Below are positions 1 through 8,524 of a stretch of DNA of 64,000 nucleotides, piece after piece. The notes beneath the pieces were generated by a model. The model ran no database searches and was not told the origin of the DNA. It was given only the letters and a program-made list of their open reading frames with translations. Every line of letters begins with the position of its first letter. The first letter of the stretch is position 1. The stretch spans positions 186,001 through 250,000 of the forward strand of contig NZ_LODW01000127.1 of assembly GCF_002914525.1 (NCBI RefSeq), written 5' to 3'. The position numbers and the translations under genes are program-made. The DNA is from Rhizobium hidalgonense (GTDB taxonomy: Bacteria; Pseudomonadota; Alphaproteobacteria; Rhizobiales; Rhizobiaceae).

Positions 1-141
1 ATCGGGGAGCGCTATGGGCTGGAAAGAAGCACCTCGGTTCTGTGACATGCAATAATCTGCGCCTCCAATTCGATGGCCATGGATCTCAAATCCCTGACGC
101 TTGTCAATCGCAAGGGTCAGTCGTCCTCTGCTTCCTCCTCC
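1..141. other. Window edge, no assigned gene
   Basis: These bases lie downstream of the leftward ugpC-like gene. I see no open frame with family character and no clear terminator. A gene beginning outside the window could end here, but nothing supports one. Confidence 0.3.
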
Positions 142-1176
142 TTAATCGGTTCGCCGGCCTGTCGTGCTGTTGAACGGATGCAAACCGCCCCTTTTTACAT
201 GGCACGAAATGCGATCGCCTTCCTGCAGACGCCGATCGGTGGGGACGCTCGCCACGATGCGCTTGTCGCTGCCATCGATGCGCAGATGCACGTTGTTCTC
301 GTCGCCAACGGTTTCGATCAATTCGACATTGGCGTCGAACCGGAGATCCTGGGTTGACCCGTCGCCGAGGCTGATCGCACTCGGCCGGATACCGATAAGA
401 TCCGTGCTCTTGGGTAGCGCGAGGTCACAAGGTCCCAACTCGTCGAGATCGATCAGGTTCATCGGCGGAGAGCCGATGAAGCCGGCAACGAAAACGGTCT
501 CGGGGCGACGATAGACCTCGATCGGTGTGCCGACCTGCTCGATCCGGCCGCCGTTCATGACGACCAGCCTGTCGGCGAGCGTCATGGCCTCGAGCTGGTC
601 GTGCGTGACATAGAGGCTCGTGGTCTTCAGCTGCCGCTGCAGCCTGCGGATTTCGACGCGCATTTGCACGCGCAGCTTCGCATCGAGGTTGGATAAGGGT
701 TCGTCGAACAGAAAGGCGGCGGGATCGCGGACGATGGCGCGGCCCATGGCAACGCGTTGGCGCTGTCCGCCCGAAAGCTGGCGGGGGCGGCGCTCGAGGA
801 AGTCGCCGATTTCCAGGATGCCGGCGGCATTGGCAATCCGTCGGTCGATCTCGTCGCGCGGCACGCGGCGGTTCTTGAGCCCGTATTCGAGATTCTGCCG
901 AACGGTCATGTGTGGATAGAGCGCGTAATTCTGGAACACCATGGCGATGTTGCGGTCGGCCGGATCGATATGGCTGACATCGCTGCCCGATATCCTGAGG
1001 TGCCCGGAGCTTATGGCTTCGAGGCCGGCAATCATCCGCAGCAAAGTCGATTTTCCGCAGCCGGAAGGCCCGACAAGCACGATCATCTCGCCGTTTGCGA
1101 CGGTCAGATTGATCCCTTTTACCGCCGGAACCGCTCCGTAGTTCTTCTTGAGATCGATCAGTTCAATAGCTGCCAT
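142..1176 (-). CDS. ugpC: ABC transporter ATP-binding protein, UgpC/MalK type
   Basis: This is the ATPase of a carbohydrate or glycerol-3-phosphate importer (CUT1 family) acting at the inner face of the inner membrane. It is 344 aa from the ATG at 1176, which has AGGAGG five bases upstream; an upstream in-frame ATG at 1194 is less well placed. Walker A GPSGCGKST is at about residues 36-44. The signature LSGGQRQRVAMGRA is at about 134, Walker B FLFDEPLSNLD follows, and the switch His lies in YVTHDQ. A C-terminal MalK-like regulatory (TOBE) region includes GIRPSAISLGD. It is divergent from ugpB-ugpA-ugpE, whereas E. coli keeps all ugp genes in one operon. The shared promoter and adjacent permeases make it their partner. 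Confidence 0.88.
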   Translation of the reverse strand: MAAIELIDLKKNYGAVPAVKGINLTVANGEMIVLVGPSGCGKSTLLRMIAGLEAISSGHLRISGSDVSHIDPADRNIAMVFQNYALYPHMTVRQNLEYGLKNRRVPRDEIDRRIANAAGILEIGDFLERRPRQLSGGQRQRVAMGRAIVRDPAAFLFDEPLSNLDAKLRVQMRVEIRRLQRQLKTTSLYVTHDQLEAMTLADRLVVMNGGRIEQVGTPIEVYRRPETVFVAGFIGSPPMNLIDLDELGPCDLALPKSTDLIGIRPSAISLGDGSTQDLRFDANVELIETVGDENNVHLRIDGSDKRIVASVPTDRRLQEGDRISCHVKRGGLHPFNSTTGRRTD

Positions 1177-1200
1177 GGCATCCTCCTCTGGCATCGTCAT

Positions 1201-1232
1201 ACATTTGTAACACGCTATTGACATTTGTAACA
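1201..1232. promoter_or_regulatory. Tandem 12-bp direct repeat in the divergent ugpC/ugpB promoter
   Basis: ACATTTGTAACA occurs exactly twice, at 1201-1212 and 1221-1232. The starts are 20 bp apart, close to two helical turns, so both would face the same side of the DNA. The pair sits 25 bp upstream of ugpC and about 97 bp upstream of ugpB. This suits a cooperative regulator controlling both directions. A TTGACA-like hexamer overlaps the second copy. The regulator is not in the window; a DeoR or LacI family protein is only a guess. Confidence 0.55.
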
Positions 1233-1328
1233 AGTAACCCCAACCTTGTTTTATCGCCACTCTGGGAGGGGTTGATCGGCGCTTAACATGCCGGTCGGCG
1301 AACAATGGCAATGGAGAGGAAAACGACA

Positions 1329-2687
1329 ATGACGGCAAAGTCTTCAATAGGCGTCCGCGTGGGGCGGAGGATCCGGTCGTTCGCGGCAGGTGCTGCACTG
1401 GTGACGCTCGGATTGGCCAATTCCGGCGACGCCAGCGCGGCTAATCGCGTCAAGATCGAATGGTGGAATGCGGCCGGCGGCCGCCTCGCCGAGATCACCA
1501 ACAAGCTGATTGCCGACTTCAACGCCTCGCAGGACAAATACGAGGTCGTCGGCATCGGCAAAGGCAATTACGAGGAGACCATGGCGGCGATGGTGGCCGC
1601 CTACCGCGTGCACCAGCAGCCGGTGCTGATCCAGGCGGCCGAGCGGGGCTTCCTGACCATGTACAATTCCGGCGCCATCATTCCGGTGCCGGAGCTGATG
1701 GAGAAGGAAGGTTACAAGATCGACTGGAACGATTTCCTCGCCCCGGTGGCCGGCTTCTATCTCGTCGACGGCAAGCCGGCGGCGATGCCGTTCAACAGCT
1801 CGACGCCGATTTTCTGGTACAATGCCGATCACTTCAAGGCGGCCGGCTTCGACAAGCCGGGCGAGACCTGGCAGGAGCTCGACAAGCAGCTCGGCGCCAT
1901 GAAGGAGAAGGGCGTTTCGAAGTGCCAGATGGCGCTCGCAAACGACTTCTATTGGAGCCTCATCGAAAACTATGCGGCGATCCAGGACCAGCCTTACGGC
2001 ACCAAGGCGAATGGTTTCGGCGGTCTCGATACCGAGTTCACCTTCAACAAGAGCCCGCTCGTCGTCAGTCAGGTGGCACGCCTCAAGACGTGGCTCGACG
2101 CCGGCATTCTGCAGATCGCCGGCCAGGGCCTCTCGCCCGACCAGTTGTTCACCTCTGGAACCTGCTCGACCTATGTCGCTTCCACCGCGGCCCATGCCGC
2201 CGTCGAGAGCGGCGCAAAATTCAATTGGAGCGCGACGTTCCTGCCGCATGAGGAGGGCATCGAGCCGAAGAACAGCACCATCGGCGGCGGCGCGCTGTGG
2301 GTTCTGAAAGGCAAATCGGAGGAAGAATATGCGGGTGCCGCCGCCTTCCTGAATTTCCTCGCTTCGCCGAAGACGCAGGTCTGGTGGAGCAAGCAGACCG
2401 GCTATGTTCCGGTCACGAACGCCGCCTATGAACAAGCCAAGTCCGAGGGCTATTTCAAGGATCATCCGACCCGCGAGATCGCCATTCTTCAGCTCACGCG
2501 GGGAACGCCGACGGACAATTCGCGCGGCTTCCGCTTCGGCAATCATAATCAGTCGATGGCGCTTCTGGTGGAAGAGATCCAGGCTGTGTGGACCGGCCAG
2601 AAGACACCGCAGCAGGCGCTGGATGCGGCGGCGGCGCGCGGAAACCAGATCCTTCGCCAGTACGAGCAGCTTCATGCAGCAAAGTAG
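1329..2687 (+). CDS. ugpB: Periplasmic substrate-binding protein, UgpB-like
   Basis: Extracellular solute-binding protein family 1, secreted to the periplasm to deliver substrate to UgpAE. The start at 1329 has GAGAGG upstream; in-frame ATGs at 1305 and 1311 are possible. The twin-arginine-like VGRRIRSF and a hydrophobic stretch ending near ASA form the signal peptide. UgpB hallmarks are visible: the EWWNA opening, GKGNYEETMAAMVAAYR, PFNSSTPIFWYN, WTGQKTPQQALDAA and RGNQILRQYE near the end. Those sites match the E. coli UgpB pattern better than maltose-type proteins do. The downstream glycerophosphodiesterase supports glycerol-3-phosphate or glycerophosphodiesters as ligand. Confidence 0.85.
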   Translation: MTAKSSIGVRVGRRIRSFAAGAALVTLGLANSGDASAANRVKIEWWNAAGGRLAEITNKLIADFNASQDKYEVVGIGKGNYEETMAAMVAAYRVHQQPVLIQAAERGFLTMYNSGAIIPVPELMEKEGYKIDWNDFLAPVAGFYLVDGKPAAMPFNSSTPIFWYNADHFKAAGFDKPGETWQELDKQLGAMKEKGVSKCQMALANDFYWSLIENYAAIQDQPYGTKANGFGGLDTEFTFNKSPLVVSQVARLKTWLDAGILQIAGQGLSPDQLFTSGTCSTYVASTAAHAAVESGAKFNWSATFLPHEEGIEPKNSTIGGGALWVLKGKSEEEYAGAAAFLNFLASPKTQVWWSKQTGYVPVTNAAYEQAKSEGYFKDHPTREIAILQLTRGTPTDNSRGFRFGNHNQSMALLVEEIQAVWTGQKTPQQALDAAAARGNQILRQYEQLHAAK

Positions 2688-3666
2688 AACCTTCGGAAAG
2701 ATGGAGGGCGCCGCCAGGCGCCTTCGCATCCCGGATATTCTGTCGACAGGCCGGAGGAGCGCGCAGCCCTCGGAGGCCGGGTTGAAGTCGGCTCATTTCA
2801 ACAAGCCCTGGCTCGCTTTCGGCCTGGTCGCGCCGCAGCTGCTGATCCTCCTGTTCTTCTTTTTCATCCCTTCCTACAAGGCGCTGTCGCTGGCCTTCGT
2901 TCAGGTCGATCCCTTCGGCGGCACCGAGATTTTCGTCGGTGTGAAGAATTTCTCCAATCTGTTCGCAAGTCCGGAATATCGCGGAAGCGCGCTGTTCACG
3001 CTGTGGTTCACCATTGCCCAGAACGCCGCGACGCTTCTGCTTGCCGGCCTGTTTGCCTTCGCGACCGATTTCGTGATCAGGGGCAGGGGGATTTATAAGA
3101 GCATCATTCTGCTGCCCTATGCGATCGCCCCCGTCATATCAGGGGTGATCTGGGCCTTCCTGTTCAATCCGGCCGTTGGGCCGATTGCGCAGTTCCTACA
3201 TGGGCTCGGAGTCGAATGGGATCCGAACCGGCGTCCGTTGGATGCGCAGCTGCTGGTCACCATCGCGTCGGTCTGGAAGAACGTCTGCTACGACTATATC
3301 TTCCTCGTCGCCGCATTGCTGGCCGTGCCAGTCTCGCTGCTGGAGGCGGCAAAGCTCGACGGCGCAAGGCCTGTCCGGCGCTTTTTCACGATTTCGCTTC
3401 CCCTGATCTCGCCGACGATCTTCTTCCTCGTGGTGATGAACTTCGTCTACGGGCTGTTCGAGACCTTCGGCATCATCGACGCGGTCACCCGCGGCGGCCC
3501 GGCGGGGGCGACGAATAGCCTGGTCTACAAAGTCTATCAGGATGGCTTCGTGCAACTGGACCTCGGTTCGTCGGCCGCTCAGTCCGTGCTGCTGATGCTG
3601 ATCGCCATCCTGTTCACCATCGTCCAGTTCCGCGCCCTCGAGCGCAGGGTCAATTATCAGGTGTAG
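2674..3666 (+). CDS. ugpA: ABC transporter permease, UgpA-like
   Basis: First inner-membrane permease of the importer, with about six membrane spans. The EAA loop that contacts the ATPase reads EAAKLDGARPVRRFFTISLP. The start taken at 2674 overlaps the end of ugpB by 14 bases; an ATG at 2701 is an alternative, and neither has a strong ribosome site. The first 35 or so residues are polar and longer than usual for the family, which slightly favours the shorter form. It is followed after two bases by the second permease. Confidence 0.85.
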   Translation: MQQSRTFGKMEGAARRLRIPDILSTGRRSAQPSEAGLKSAHFNKPWLAFGLVAPQLLILLFFFFIPSYKALSLAFVQVDPFGGTEIFVGVKNFSNLFASPEYRGSALFTLWFTIAQNAATLLLAGLFAFATDFVIRGRGIYKSIILLPYAIAPVISGVIWAFLFNPAVGPIAQFLHGLGVEWDPNRRPLDAQLLVTIASVWKNVCYDYIFLVAALLAVPVSLLEAAKLDGARPVRRFFTISLPLISPTIFFLVVMNFVYGLFETFGIIDAVTRGGPAGATNSLVYKVYQDGFVQLDLGSSAAQSVLLMLIAILFTIVQFRALERRVNYQV

Positions 3667-3668
3667 TC

Positions 3669-4589
3669 ATGCCCGAACGCCATCTCGGTCTTTCGATTTT
3701 CTGCCATGCGGTCTTGCTCATCGGCGCGGTCTTCGTCTGCCTGCCGCTCTATTTCGCATTCGTCGCCGGCTCGCTCACCTTGCAAGAGGTTCAGCAGGCG
3801 CCGTTCCCGGTGATGCCGGGTTCGCATTTCTTCGAAAACCTCGCCGCCGCCTGGCAGCAGGGCGAGTTCTCCCAGCTGTTCCTGAACTCGATCATCGTCA
3901 CCGCCGGCATCGTCATCGGGAAGCTGGCGATCTCGCTGATCGCCGCATTCGGCGTGACCTATTTCCGCTTCCCGCTTCGCATGACGGCGTTCTGGCTGAT
4001 CTTCGTGTCGCTGATGCTCCCGGTCGAGGTCCGCATCATTCCGACCTATGAAGCAGTCGCCGATGCCGCCGGGCCGGTTCGCTGGCTCGCCGGGATAATC
4101 GGTCTGTCCGGCGTCATCGAACAGCTGACGGGATACAGCATCGAAGCCTCGTTGAAATGGAACATGGTCAACAGCTACGCCGGCCTGATCCTGCCGCTGA
4201 TCGCCTCTGCCTCGGCAACCTTCCTGTTCCGGCAATTCTTCCTGACCGTTCCCGACGAACTCTGCGAGGCGGCCAAACTCGACGGTGCCGGCCCGCTGAA
4301 ATTTTTCAAGGATATCCTCCTGCCGCTGTCGAGCGCCAACATCGCCGCCCTGTCGATCATCCTGTTTCTCTACGGTTGGAACCAGTATTTGTGGCCGCTG
4401 CTCTTTACGACCGACAAGGAGATGGGAACCGCGGTGCTCGGGTTGAAGCAACTCGTCCCCGTCTCGGACTCCGCCCCTGCCTGGAACATTGCGATGAGCG
4501 CTGCGCTGCTCGTCATGCTTCCGCCTGCGGCCGTCATCCTCTTCATGCAACGCTGGTTCACCAAGGGGCTGGTGGACTCCGGAAAGTAA
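3669..4589 (+). CDS. ugpE: ABC transporter permease, UgpE-like
   Basis: Second permease of the same importer, 306 aa. It has an N-terminal membrane anchor (LSIFCHAVLLIGAVFVCLPL) and about five further spans. The EAA loop is EAAKLDGAGPLKFFKDILLP. The closing residues RWFTKGLVDSGK match the usual C-terminal pattern KGLxxGAxKG of CUT1 permeases, in shortened form. It starts two bases after the ugpA stop and is 28 bases from the phosphodiesterase, so it is in one transcript with both. Confidence 0.87.
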   Translation: MPERHLGLSIFCHAVLLIGAVFVCLPLYFAFVAGSLTLQEVQQAPFPVMPGSHFFENLAAAWQQGEFSQLFLNSIIVTAGIVIGKLAISLIAAFGVTYFRFPLRMTAFWLIFVSLMLPVEVRIIPTYEAVADAAGPVRWLAGIIGLSGVIEQLTGYSIEASLKWNMVNSYAGLILPLIASASATFLFRQFFLTVPDELCEAAKLDGAGPLKFFKDILLPLSSANIAALSIILFLYGWNQYLWPLLFTTDKEMGTAVLGLKQLVPVSDSAPAWNIAMSAALLVMLPPAAVILFMQRWFTKGLVDSGK

Positions 4590-4617
4590 CACGCCGAATC
4601 TCAAGGAAATTCAGACG

Positions 4618-5358
4618 ATGGTGCATATTATCGGCCACCGCGGTGGCCGCAATCTCTGGCCCGAAAACAGTCTTTCGGGCTTCCGCAAACTCGCGCAAAT
4701 GCCAGTCGACGGCGTGGAGTTCGACATCCACCTGACGCGTTCGGGCGAGATGCTGGTTATTCACGACCCGACGCTCGAGCGTACCACGGATGCGCAAGGG
4801 TCGGTCGCCGATCTCGGCCCCGGAAAACATCGTGAAATCAGGCTCAAGGAGAGCGATGGGGAGACGATCCCGACGCTGGAAGAGGTGTTTGCCGTCTTCA
4901 AGGATACCATGCTCGAGCTTCATATCGAACTGAAGACCCATGCCGATGGAACGCCTTATGAGGGGCTTGCCGCCAGGGCATTTGCCGCGGTCGAGCGGCT
5001 TGGTCTACCTGAGCGCTCGATCCTGACGAGCTTTCATCCTGATGTGCTTGTCGATATTCGCAAGGCCGCCCCTGGAATTCGCACCTTGTCGTCCGTCGAT
5101 GCCAAGTCGGCCGCGCGTCTCGGCCTGGCGAGCGGTCTCAGCCTGATGAAGCAATGCTCGGATATTATCGCCGTCGAAAAGTCGCTGCTTCTGGCGCAGT
5201 GGGATGAGATCACTCAACTCGTGCCGCTCGACAGTCTCGGCGCCTGGGTACCGAACGAATTGAGCGATCTCGAATACTGGCTTGCCAAACCGATCCGGCA
5301 GATCACCACCGACCGGCCGGACCTCGCCTTGCAAGCGCGGGGTGAGCATGCTCAATAG
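4618..5358 (+). CDS. ugpQ: Glycerophosphodiester phosphodiesterase
   Basis: GDPD family, 246 aa, hydrolysing glycerophosphodiesters to sn-glycerol 3-phosphate and an alcohol. The HRG motif (HRGGRNLWPENSLSGF, residues 7-22) and the metal-binding run DGVEFDIHLTRSGE followed by VIHDPTLERTT are the family core. There is no signal peptide, so it is cytosolic like E. coli UgpQ and would act on imported diesters. Its place after ugpBAE is the main support for the transporter's substrate. It overlaps the next gene by 11 bases. Confidence 0.87.
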   Translation: MVHIIGHRGGRNLWPENSLSGFRKLAQMPVDGVEFDIHLTRSGEMLVIHDPTLERTTDAQGSVADLGPGKHREIRLKESDGETIPTLEEVFAVFKDTMLELHIELKTHADGTPYEGLAARAFAAVERLGLPERSILTSFHPDVLVDIRKAAPGIRTLSSVDAKSAARLGLASGLSLMKQCSDIIAVEKSLLLAQWDEITQLVPLDSLGAWVPNELSDLEYWLAKPIRQITTDRPDLALQARGEHAQ

Positions 5359-6064
5359 CCGCATCGATTATTCCGGCATGCCCGGGGCCATGGATAATAT
5401 CGACCTCGTGATCTTCGATTGCGATGGCGTGCTAATCGACAGCGAGCCGATCGCCAGCCGCACTCTGGCGGAAACCTTGCAAGGCGCTGGCATCGCAATC
5501 AGCGCAGCGGAGGCCCATGTCAAATTCACCGGCAATTCGGAGAGCATCATCGCCGAGATGTGCCGGCGCGATTACGGCATCATCGATATAGCCGCGCTGT
5601 TTCAGACCTGGCATCTGCACCTGTTCGACGAATTCGCGCGCTCGCTGACGCCCATTCCAGGTATCTCCGCCATCGTCCACAATCTCAACCGGCCGAAATG
5701 TGTCGCATCGAACAGCACGATGCAGCGGCTGCGCAACAGCCTGGGCAAACTCGATCTGTGGAACGCCTTCGGCGAGGGCGTCTTTAGCGCCGAAGTCGTC
5801 CCCCGGCCGAAGCCGGCGCCGGATCTGCTGCTGCATTGCGCCGAGCGTTTCCGAGCCCGGCCGGCCAAATGCGTCATGATCGACGACAGCCCTCATGGCG
5901 TGGCGGCAGCGGTAGCCGCAGGCATGATAGCGGTTGGATTCGTCGACCCGACCGATCCGAGAGCTGGCCGCCGGGCGGTGCTGGATGCTGCCGGAGCGGT
6001 CGCCATTGCGACCGGAGCAGATGAGCTCGCCGCCATTCTGGAAAATGTCGGAGAGAGGCTGTGA
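5348..6064 (+). CDS. HAD-superfamily phosphatase, CbbY/beta-PGM type
   Basis: Cytosolic HAD hydrolase of 238 aa. Motif I is DCDGV, with nucleophile D24 and acid D26. The cap begins DSEPIASRTLAE, motif II is ASNST, and motif III/IV appear as RPKPAPDLLL and VMIDDSPHGVAAAVAAGM. The ATG at 5348 overlaps the end of ugpQ, so the genes are translationally coupled. HAD proteins of this group dephosphorylate small sugar or polyol phosphates. With ugpQ and a pentulose kinase nearby, a role in glycerol or pentitol phosphate turnover is plausible but not shown. Confidence 0.8.
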   Translation: MLNSRIDYSGMPGAMDNIDLVIFDCDGVLIDSEPIASRTLAETLQGAGIAISAAEAHVKFTGNSESIIAEMCRRDYGIIDIAALFQTWHLHLFDEFARSLTPIPGISAIVHNLNRPKCVASNSTMQRLRNSLGKLDLWNAFGEGVFSAEVVPRPKPAPDLLLHCAERFRARPAKCVMIDDSPHGVAAAVAAGMIAVGFVDPTDPRAGRRAVLDAAGAVAIATGADELAAILENVGERL

Positions 6065-6222
6065 CGGCGATCGTCCCGAAAAGAGGCCGGGCTCGGCCTG
6101 GCCCACGCCTCGCCCTCCTTGTCATGTCATCGCGACCGCGTAATGTCAGCCTCCCTGGACGACCTTGAAAACCGGCCGCAGCTGCCAATCACCCGATCCC
6201 TGGCGATCTGAAACGAGAGACC

Positions 6223-7854
6223 ATGAGCGACACATCTCATACCCCGCAAGCCGGCGCCAAATATGTCATCGGCGTCGATGTCGGCACCGGCAGCGCCCGG
6301 GCGGGCCTGTTCGATATGGCCGGCAGCATGCTTGCCTCTGCCAAGCGGAATATCAGCCTGTTTCATGAACCGGGTTCCATCGTCGAGCAATCGAGCAGAG
6401 AAATCTGGAGCGCCGTGTGCGCGGCGGTGCGGGAGGCGGTTGCCGCAGCCGGCGTCGATCCGGCTTCGGTGGTCGGCTTGGGGTTCGACGCCACCTGCTC
6501 GCTCGTCGTCCTCGGCGAAGGCGGCAAGCCGCTCCCCGTCGGGCCTTCGGACGATCCGGACCGGGATATCATCGTGTGGATGGACCATCGCGCCGTCCCG
6601 CAGGCGGAGCGCATCAATGCGTTCGGGCATGACGTGCTGCGTTACGTCGGCGGCCGCATTTCGCCCGAGATGGAAACGCCCAAGCTTCTCTGGCTCAAGG
6701 AAAACCGTCCTCAGGTGTTCGATGCCGCCTGGCAATTCTTCGATCTTGCGGATTTCCTGACCTGGCGGGCGACCGGCGATCTATCGCGTTCGACCTGCAC
6801 GGTCACCTGCAAGTGGACTTATCTCGCCCATGAAAAGCGTTGGGACAGCAGCTATTTCCACCAGATCGGCCTCGGCGTGCTGGCGGAGGAAGGTTTTGCC
6901 CGCATCGGCAAGTCTATCGTCGAGCCCGGTTCGGCGCTCGGTGAGGGACTGACCGCCAATGCGGCAGAGCAGCTCGGCCTGACGCCCGGAACGGCCGTCG
7001 CTGCCGGGTTGATCGATGCCCATGCCGGGGGTGTCGGAACTGTCGGCGCCGATCCGCAGGCCAACCTTGCCTATGTCTTCGGGACCTCGTCCTGCACGAT
7101 GACCTCGACGGCAGAACCGTCTTTCGTTCCCGGTGTCTGGGGACCTTATTATTCGGCAATGGTCCCGGGCCTGTGGCTGAATGAGGGCGGCCAGAGCGCT
7201 GCCGGCGCGGCGATTGACCATCTCCTCTCCTTCCATCCGGCGGCCGGCGAGGCGAGGGAGCTTGCGAAGAGCGCGGGCGTTCCGCTGCCGGTCCTGCTTG
7301 CCGACATGGCCGCCGGAAAGGCGGGCCGTTCTTCCGATGCCGTCAAGCTGGCGGCGGGGCTGCACGTCGTTCCCGAATTCCTCGGCAACCGTGCGCCCTT
7401 TGCCGATCCGCATGCTCGGGCGATCATCGCCGGTTTCGGCATGGAGCGGGATGTCGAAAGCCTGGTCTCCCTCTACATCGCCGGGCTTTGCGGCATCGGC
7501 TACGGCCTCAGGCAGATCACCGAAACGCAGGCCGAGGCGGGTGTGACCGTCGAAAACATTGTCATCAGCGGCGGCGCCGGCCAGCACGATTTCGTCCGCC
7601 AGGTGCTCGCCGATGCGAGCGGCAAGCCAGTGGTGGCCACGAAGGCCGAAGAGCCGGTGTTGCTGGGAGCGGCCATCCTCGGCGCCGTCGCCGGCCGGCG
7701 ATTTGCCGATGTCGGTGCGGCGATGAGCGAGCTCACTAGGGTGGAAACACGTTTTCAGCCTTGTGAAGGTGAGATTTCCGATCTCCACCGCAAGCGTTAT
7801 GAAGCCTTCAAGGAGCTTCAGGCACTGGCGCGCAAGCTTCGCAGCGATGGCTGA
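6223..7854 (+). CDS. FGGY-family pentulose kinase (D-ribulose kinase type)
   Basis: This 543-aa FGGY kinase phosphorylates a sugar or polyol with ATP. The N-terminal phosphate loop reads GVDVGTGSARAGLFD. The substrate site has DPDRDIIVWMDHRAV, and the second domain has AGLIDAHAGGVGTVG and ISGGAGQHDFVRQVLAD. The length and the WMDHRA motif fit the ribulokinase/YDR109C-like group rather than glycerol kinase (about 500 aa with a WNDxRT motif). It follows the HAD gene by 158 bp and probably shares its transcript. Its presence beside a ugp-type importer raises doubt whether glycerol 3-phosphate is the only substrate. Confidence 0.82.
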   Translation: MSDTSHTPQAGAKYVIGVDVGTGSARAGLFDMAGSMLASAKRNISLFHEPGSIVEQSSREIWSAVCAAVREAVAAAGVDPASVVGLGFDATCSLVVLGEGGKPLPVGPSDDPDRDIIVWMDHRAVPQAERINAFGHDVLRYVGGRISPEMETPKLLWLKENRPQVFDAAWQFFDLADFLTWRATGDLSRSTCTVTCKWTYLAHEKRWDSSYFHQIGLGVLAEEGFARIGKSIVEPGSALGEGLTANAAEQLGLTPGTAVAAGLIDAHAGGVGTVGADPQANLAYVFGTSSCTMTSTAEPSFVPGVWGPYYSAMVPGLWLNEGGQSAAGAAIDHLLSFHPAAGEARELAKSAGVPLPVLLADMAAGKAGRSSDAVKLAAGLHVVPEFLGNRAPFADPHARAIIAGFGMERDVESLVSLYIAGLCGIGYGLRQITETQAEAGVTVENIVISGGAGQHDFVRQVLADASGKPVVATKAEEPVLLGAAILGAVAGRRFADVGAAMSELTRVETRFQPCEGEISDLHRKRYEAFKELQALARKLRSDG

Positions 7855-7895
7855 CATCGTCGCAGCAGGACCGCCTATCCGATCTTCGGCATCGT

Positions 7896-8354
7896 CTAAT
7901 TGTTGATGGCGATGATCGCCCAATGGCTGTCCCCGCAGGCATTATCCTCGCAGACCGCGCCCATCCAGACGGCGCCGTTTGCGAGCATGACGCCGTCGCT
8001 GCTGACGAAGAGATCCTGATATTGCTGGCGCCCGACGGCGCGGCGCGTCTCCGGCGTCACCAGATCGTCGAAATTCTCGACGAAATCCTCGGCGTTCTCG
8101 ACATCATAGGTCTCGCCGTTGGCTTTGACGGTCAGCGGATATTCGGCAAGGCCGGCAATGGATTCGGCATCATCTGAGCGCATGGCCCGGACAAGCTGAC
8201 GCAGCGGCCGGTCGAAGGCCTCGGCATTGCCGTGCAGTTCCTCGATCCTGTCGTAGACCTCGTTTTCCGACTGCGCGAAGGCGCCGGCGCTGAGAAGTGA
8301 TGCTCCCAGGACGACTGCTCCGGCGAGGAGAAGGGCGGCAGGCAAGCGCGACAT
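7896..8354 (-). CDS. Secreted hypothetical protein
   Basis: 152 aa with a clean signal peptide (MSRLPAALLLAGAVVLG, cleavage after AFA). The start at 8354 follows GGGAGC; the frame extends upstream but without a ribosome site. The mature part is acidic (DRIEELHGNAEAFDRPL) and ends with AVCEDNACGDSHWAIIAIN, giving two cysteines that may pair in the periplasm. I do not recognise the family. It is convergent with the FGGY kinase and divergent from the TetR gene. Confidence 0.7.
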   Translation of the reverse strand: MSRLPAALLLAGAVVLGASLLSAGAFAQSENEVYDRIEELHGNAEAFDRPLRQLVRAMRSDDAESIAGLAEYPLTVKANGETYDVENAEDFVENFDDLVTPETRRAVGRQQYQDLFVSSDGVMLANGAVWMGAVCEDNACGDSHWAIIAINN

Positions 8355-8505
8355 GGAAAGCTCCCGGCAATGGCATGGAGTGAGATTATGCGATGCTGAC
8401 CGATGTGCGCCTATCCCATTCTGGTATCTCCCTGAGCTTTCCCGTATAAAAATCTGCCGGGCCCGCTTGACGGCTCGGTCGGATTGCCGCATAAAGCTCA
8501 CGAAC

Positions 8506-8521
8506 CGTACCGTACGGTACG
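8506..8521. promoter_or_regulatory. 16-bp perfect palindrome, probable TetR operator
   Basis: CGTACCGTACGGTACG is perfectly self-complementary and lies directly in front of the TetR-family gene. TATATG right after it could be the -10 element. The location and symmetry fit autoregulation by the TetR protein. Confidence 0.65.
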
Positions 8522-8524
8522 TAT

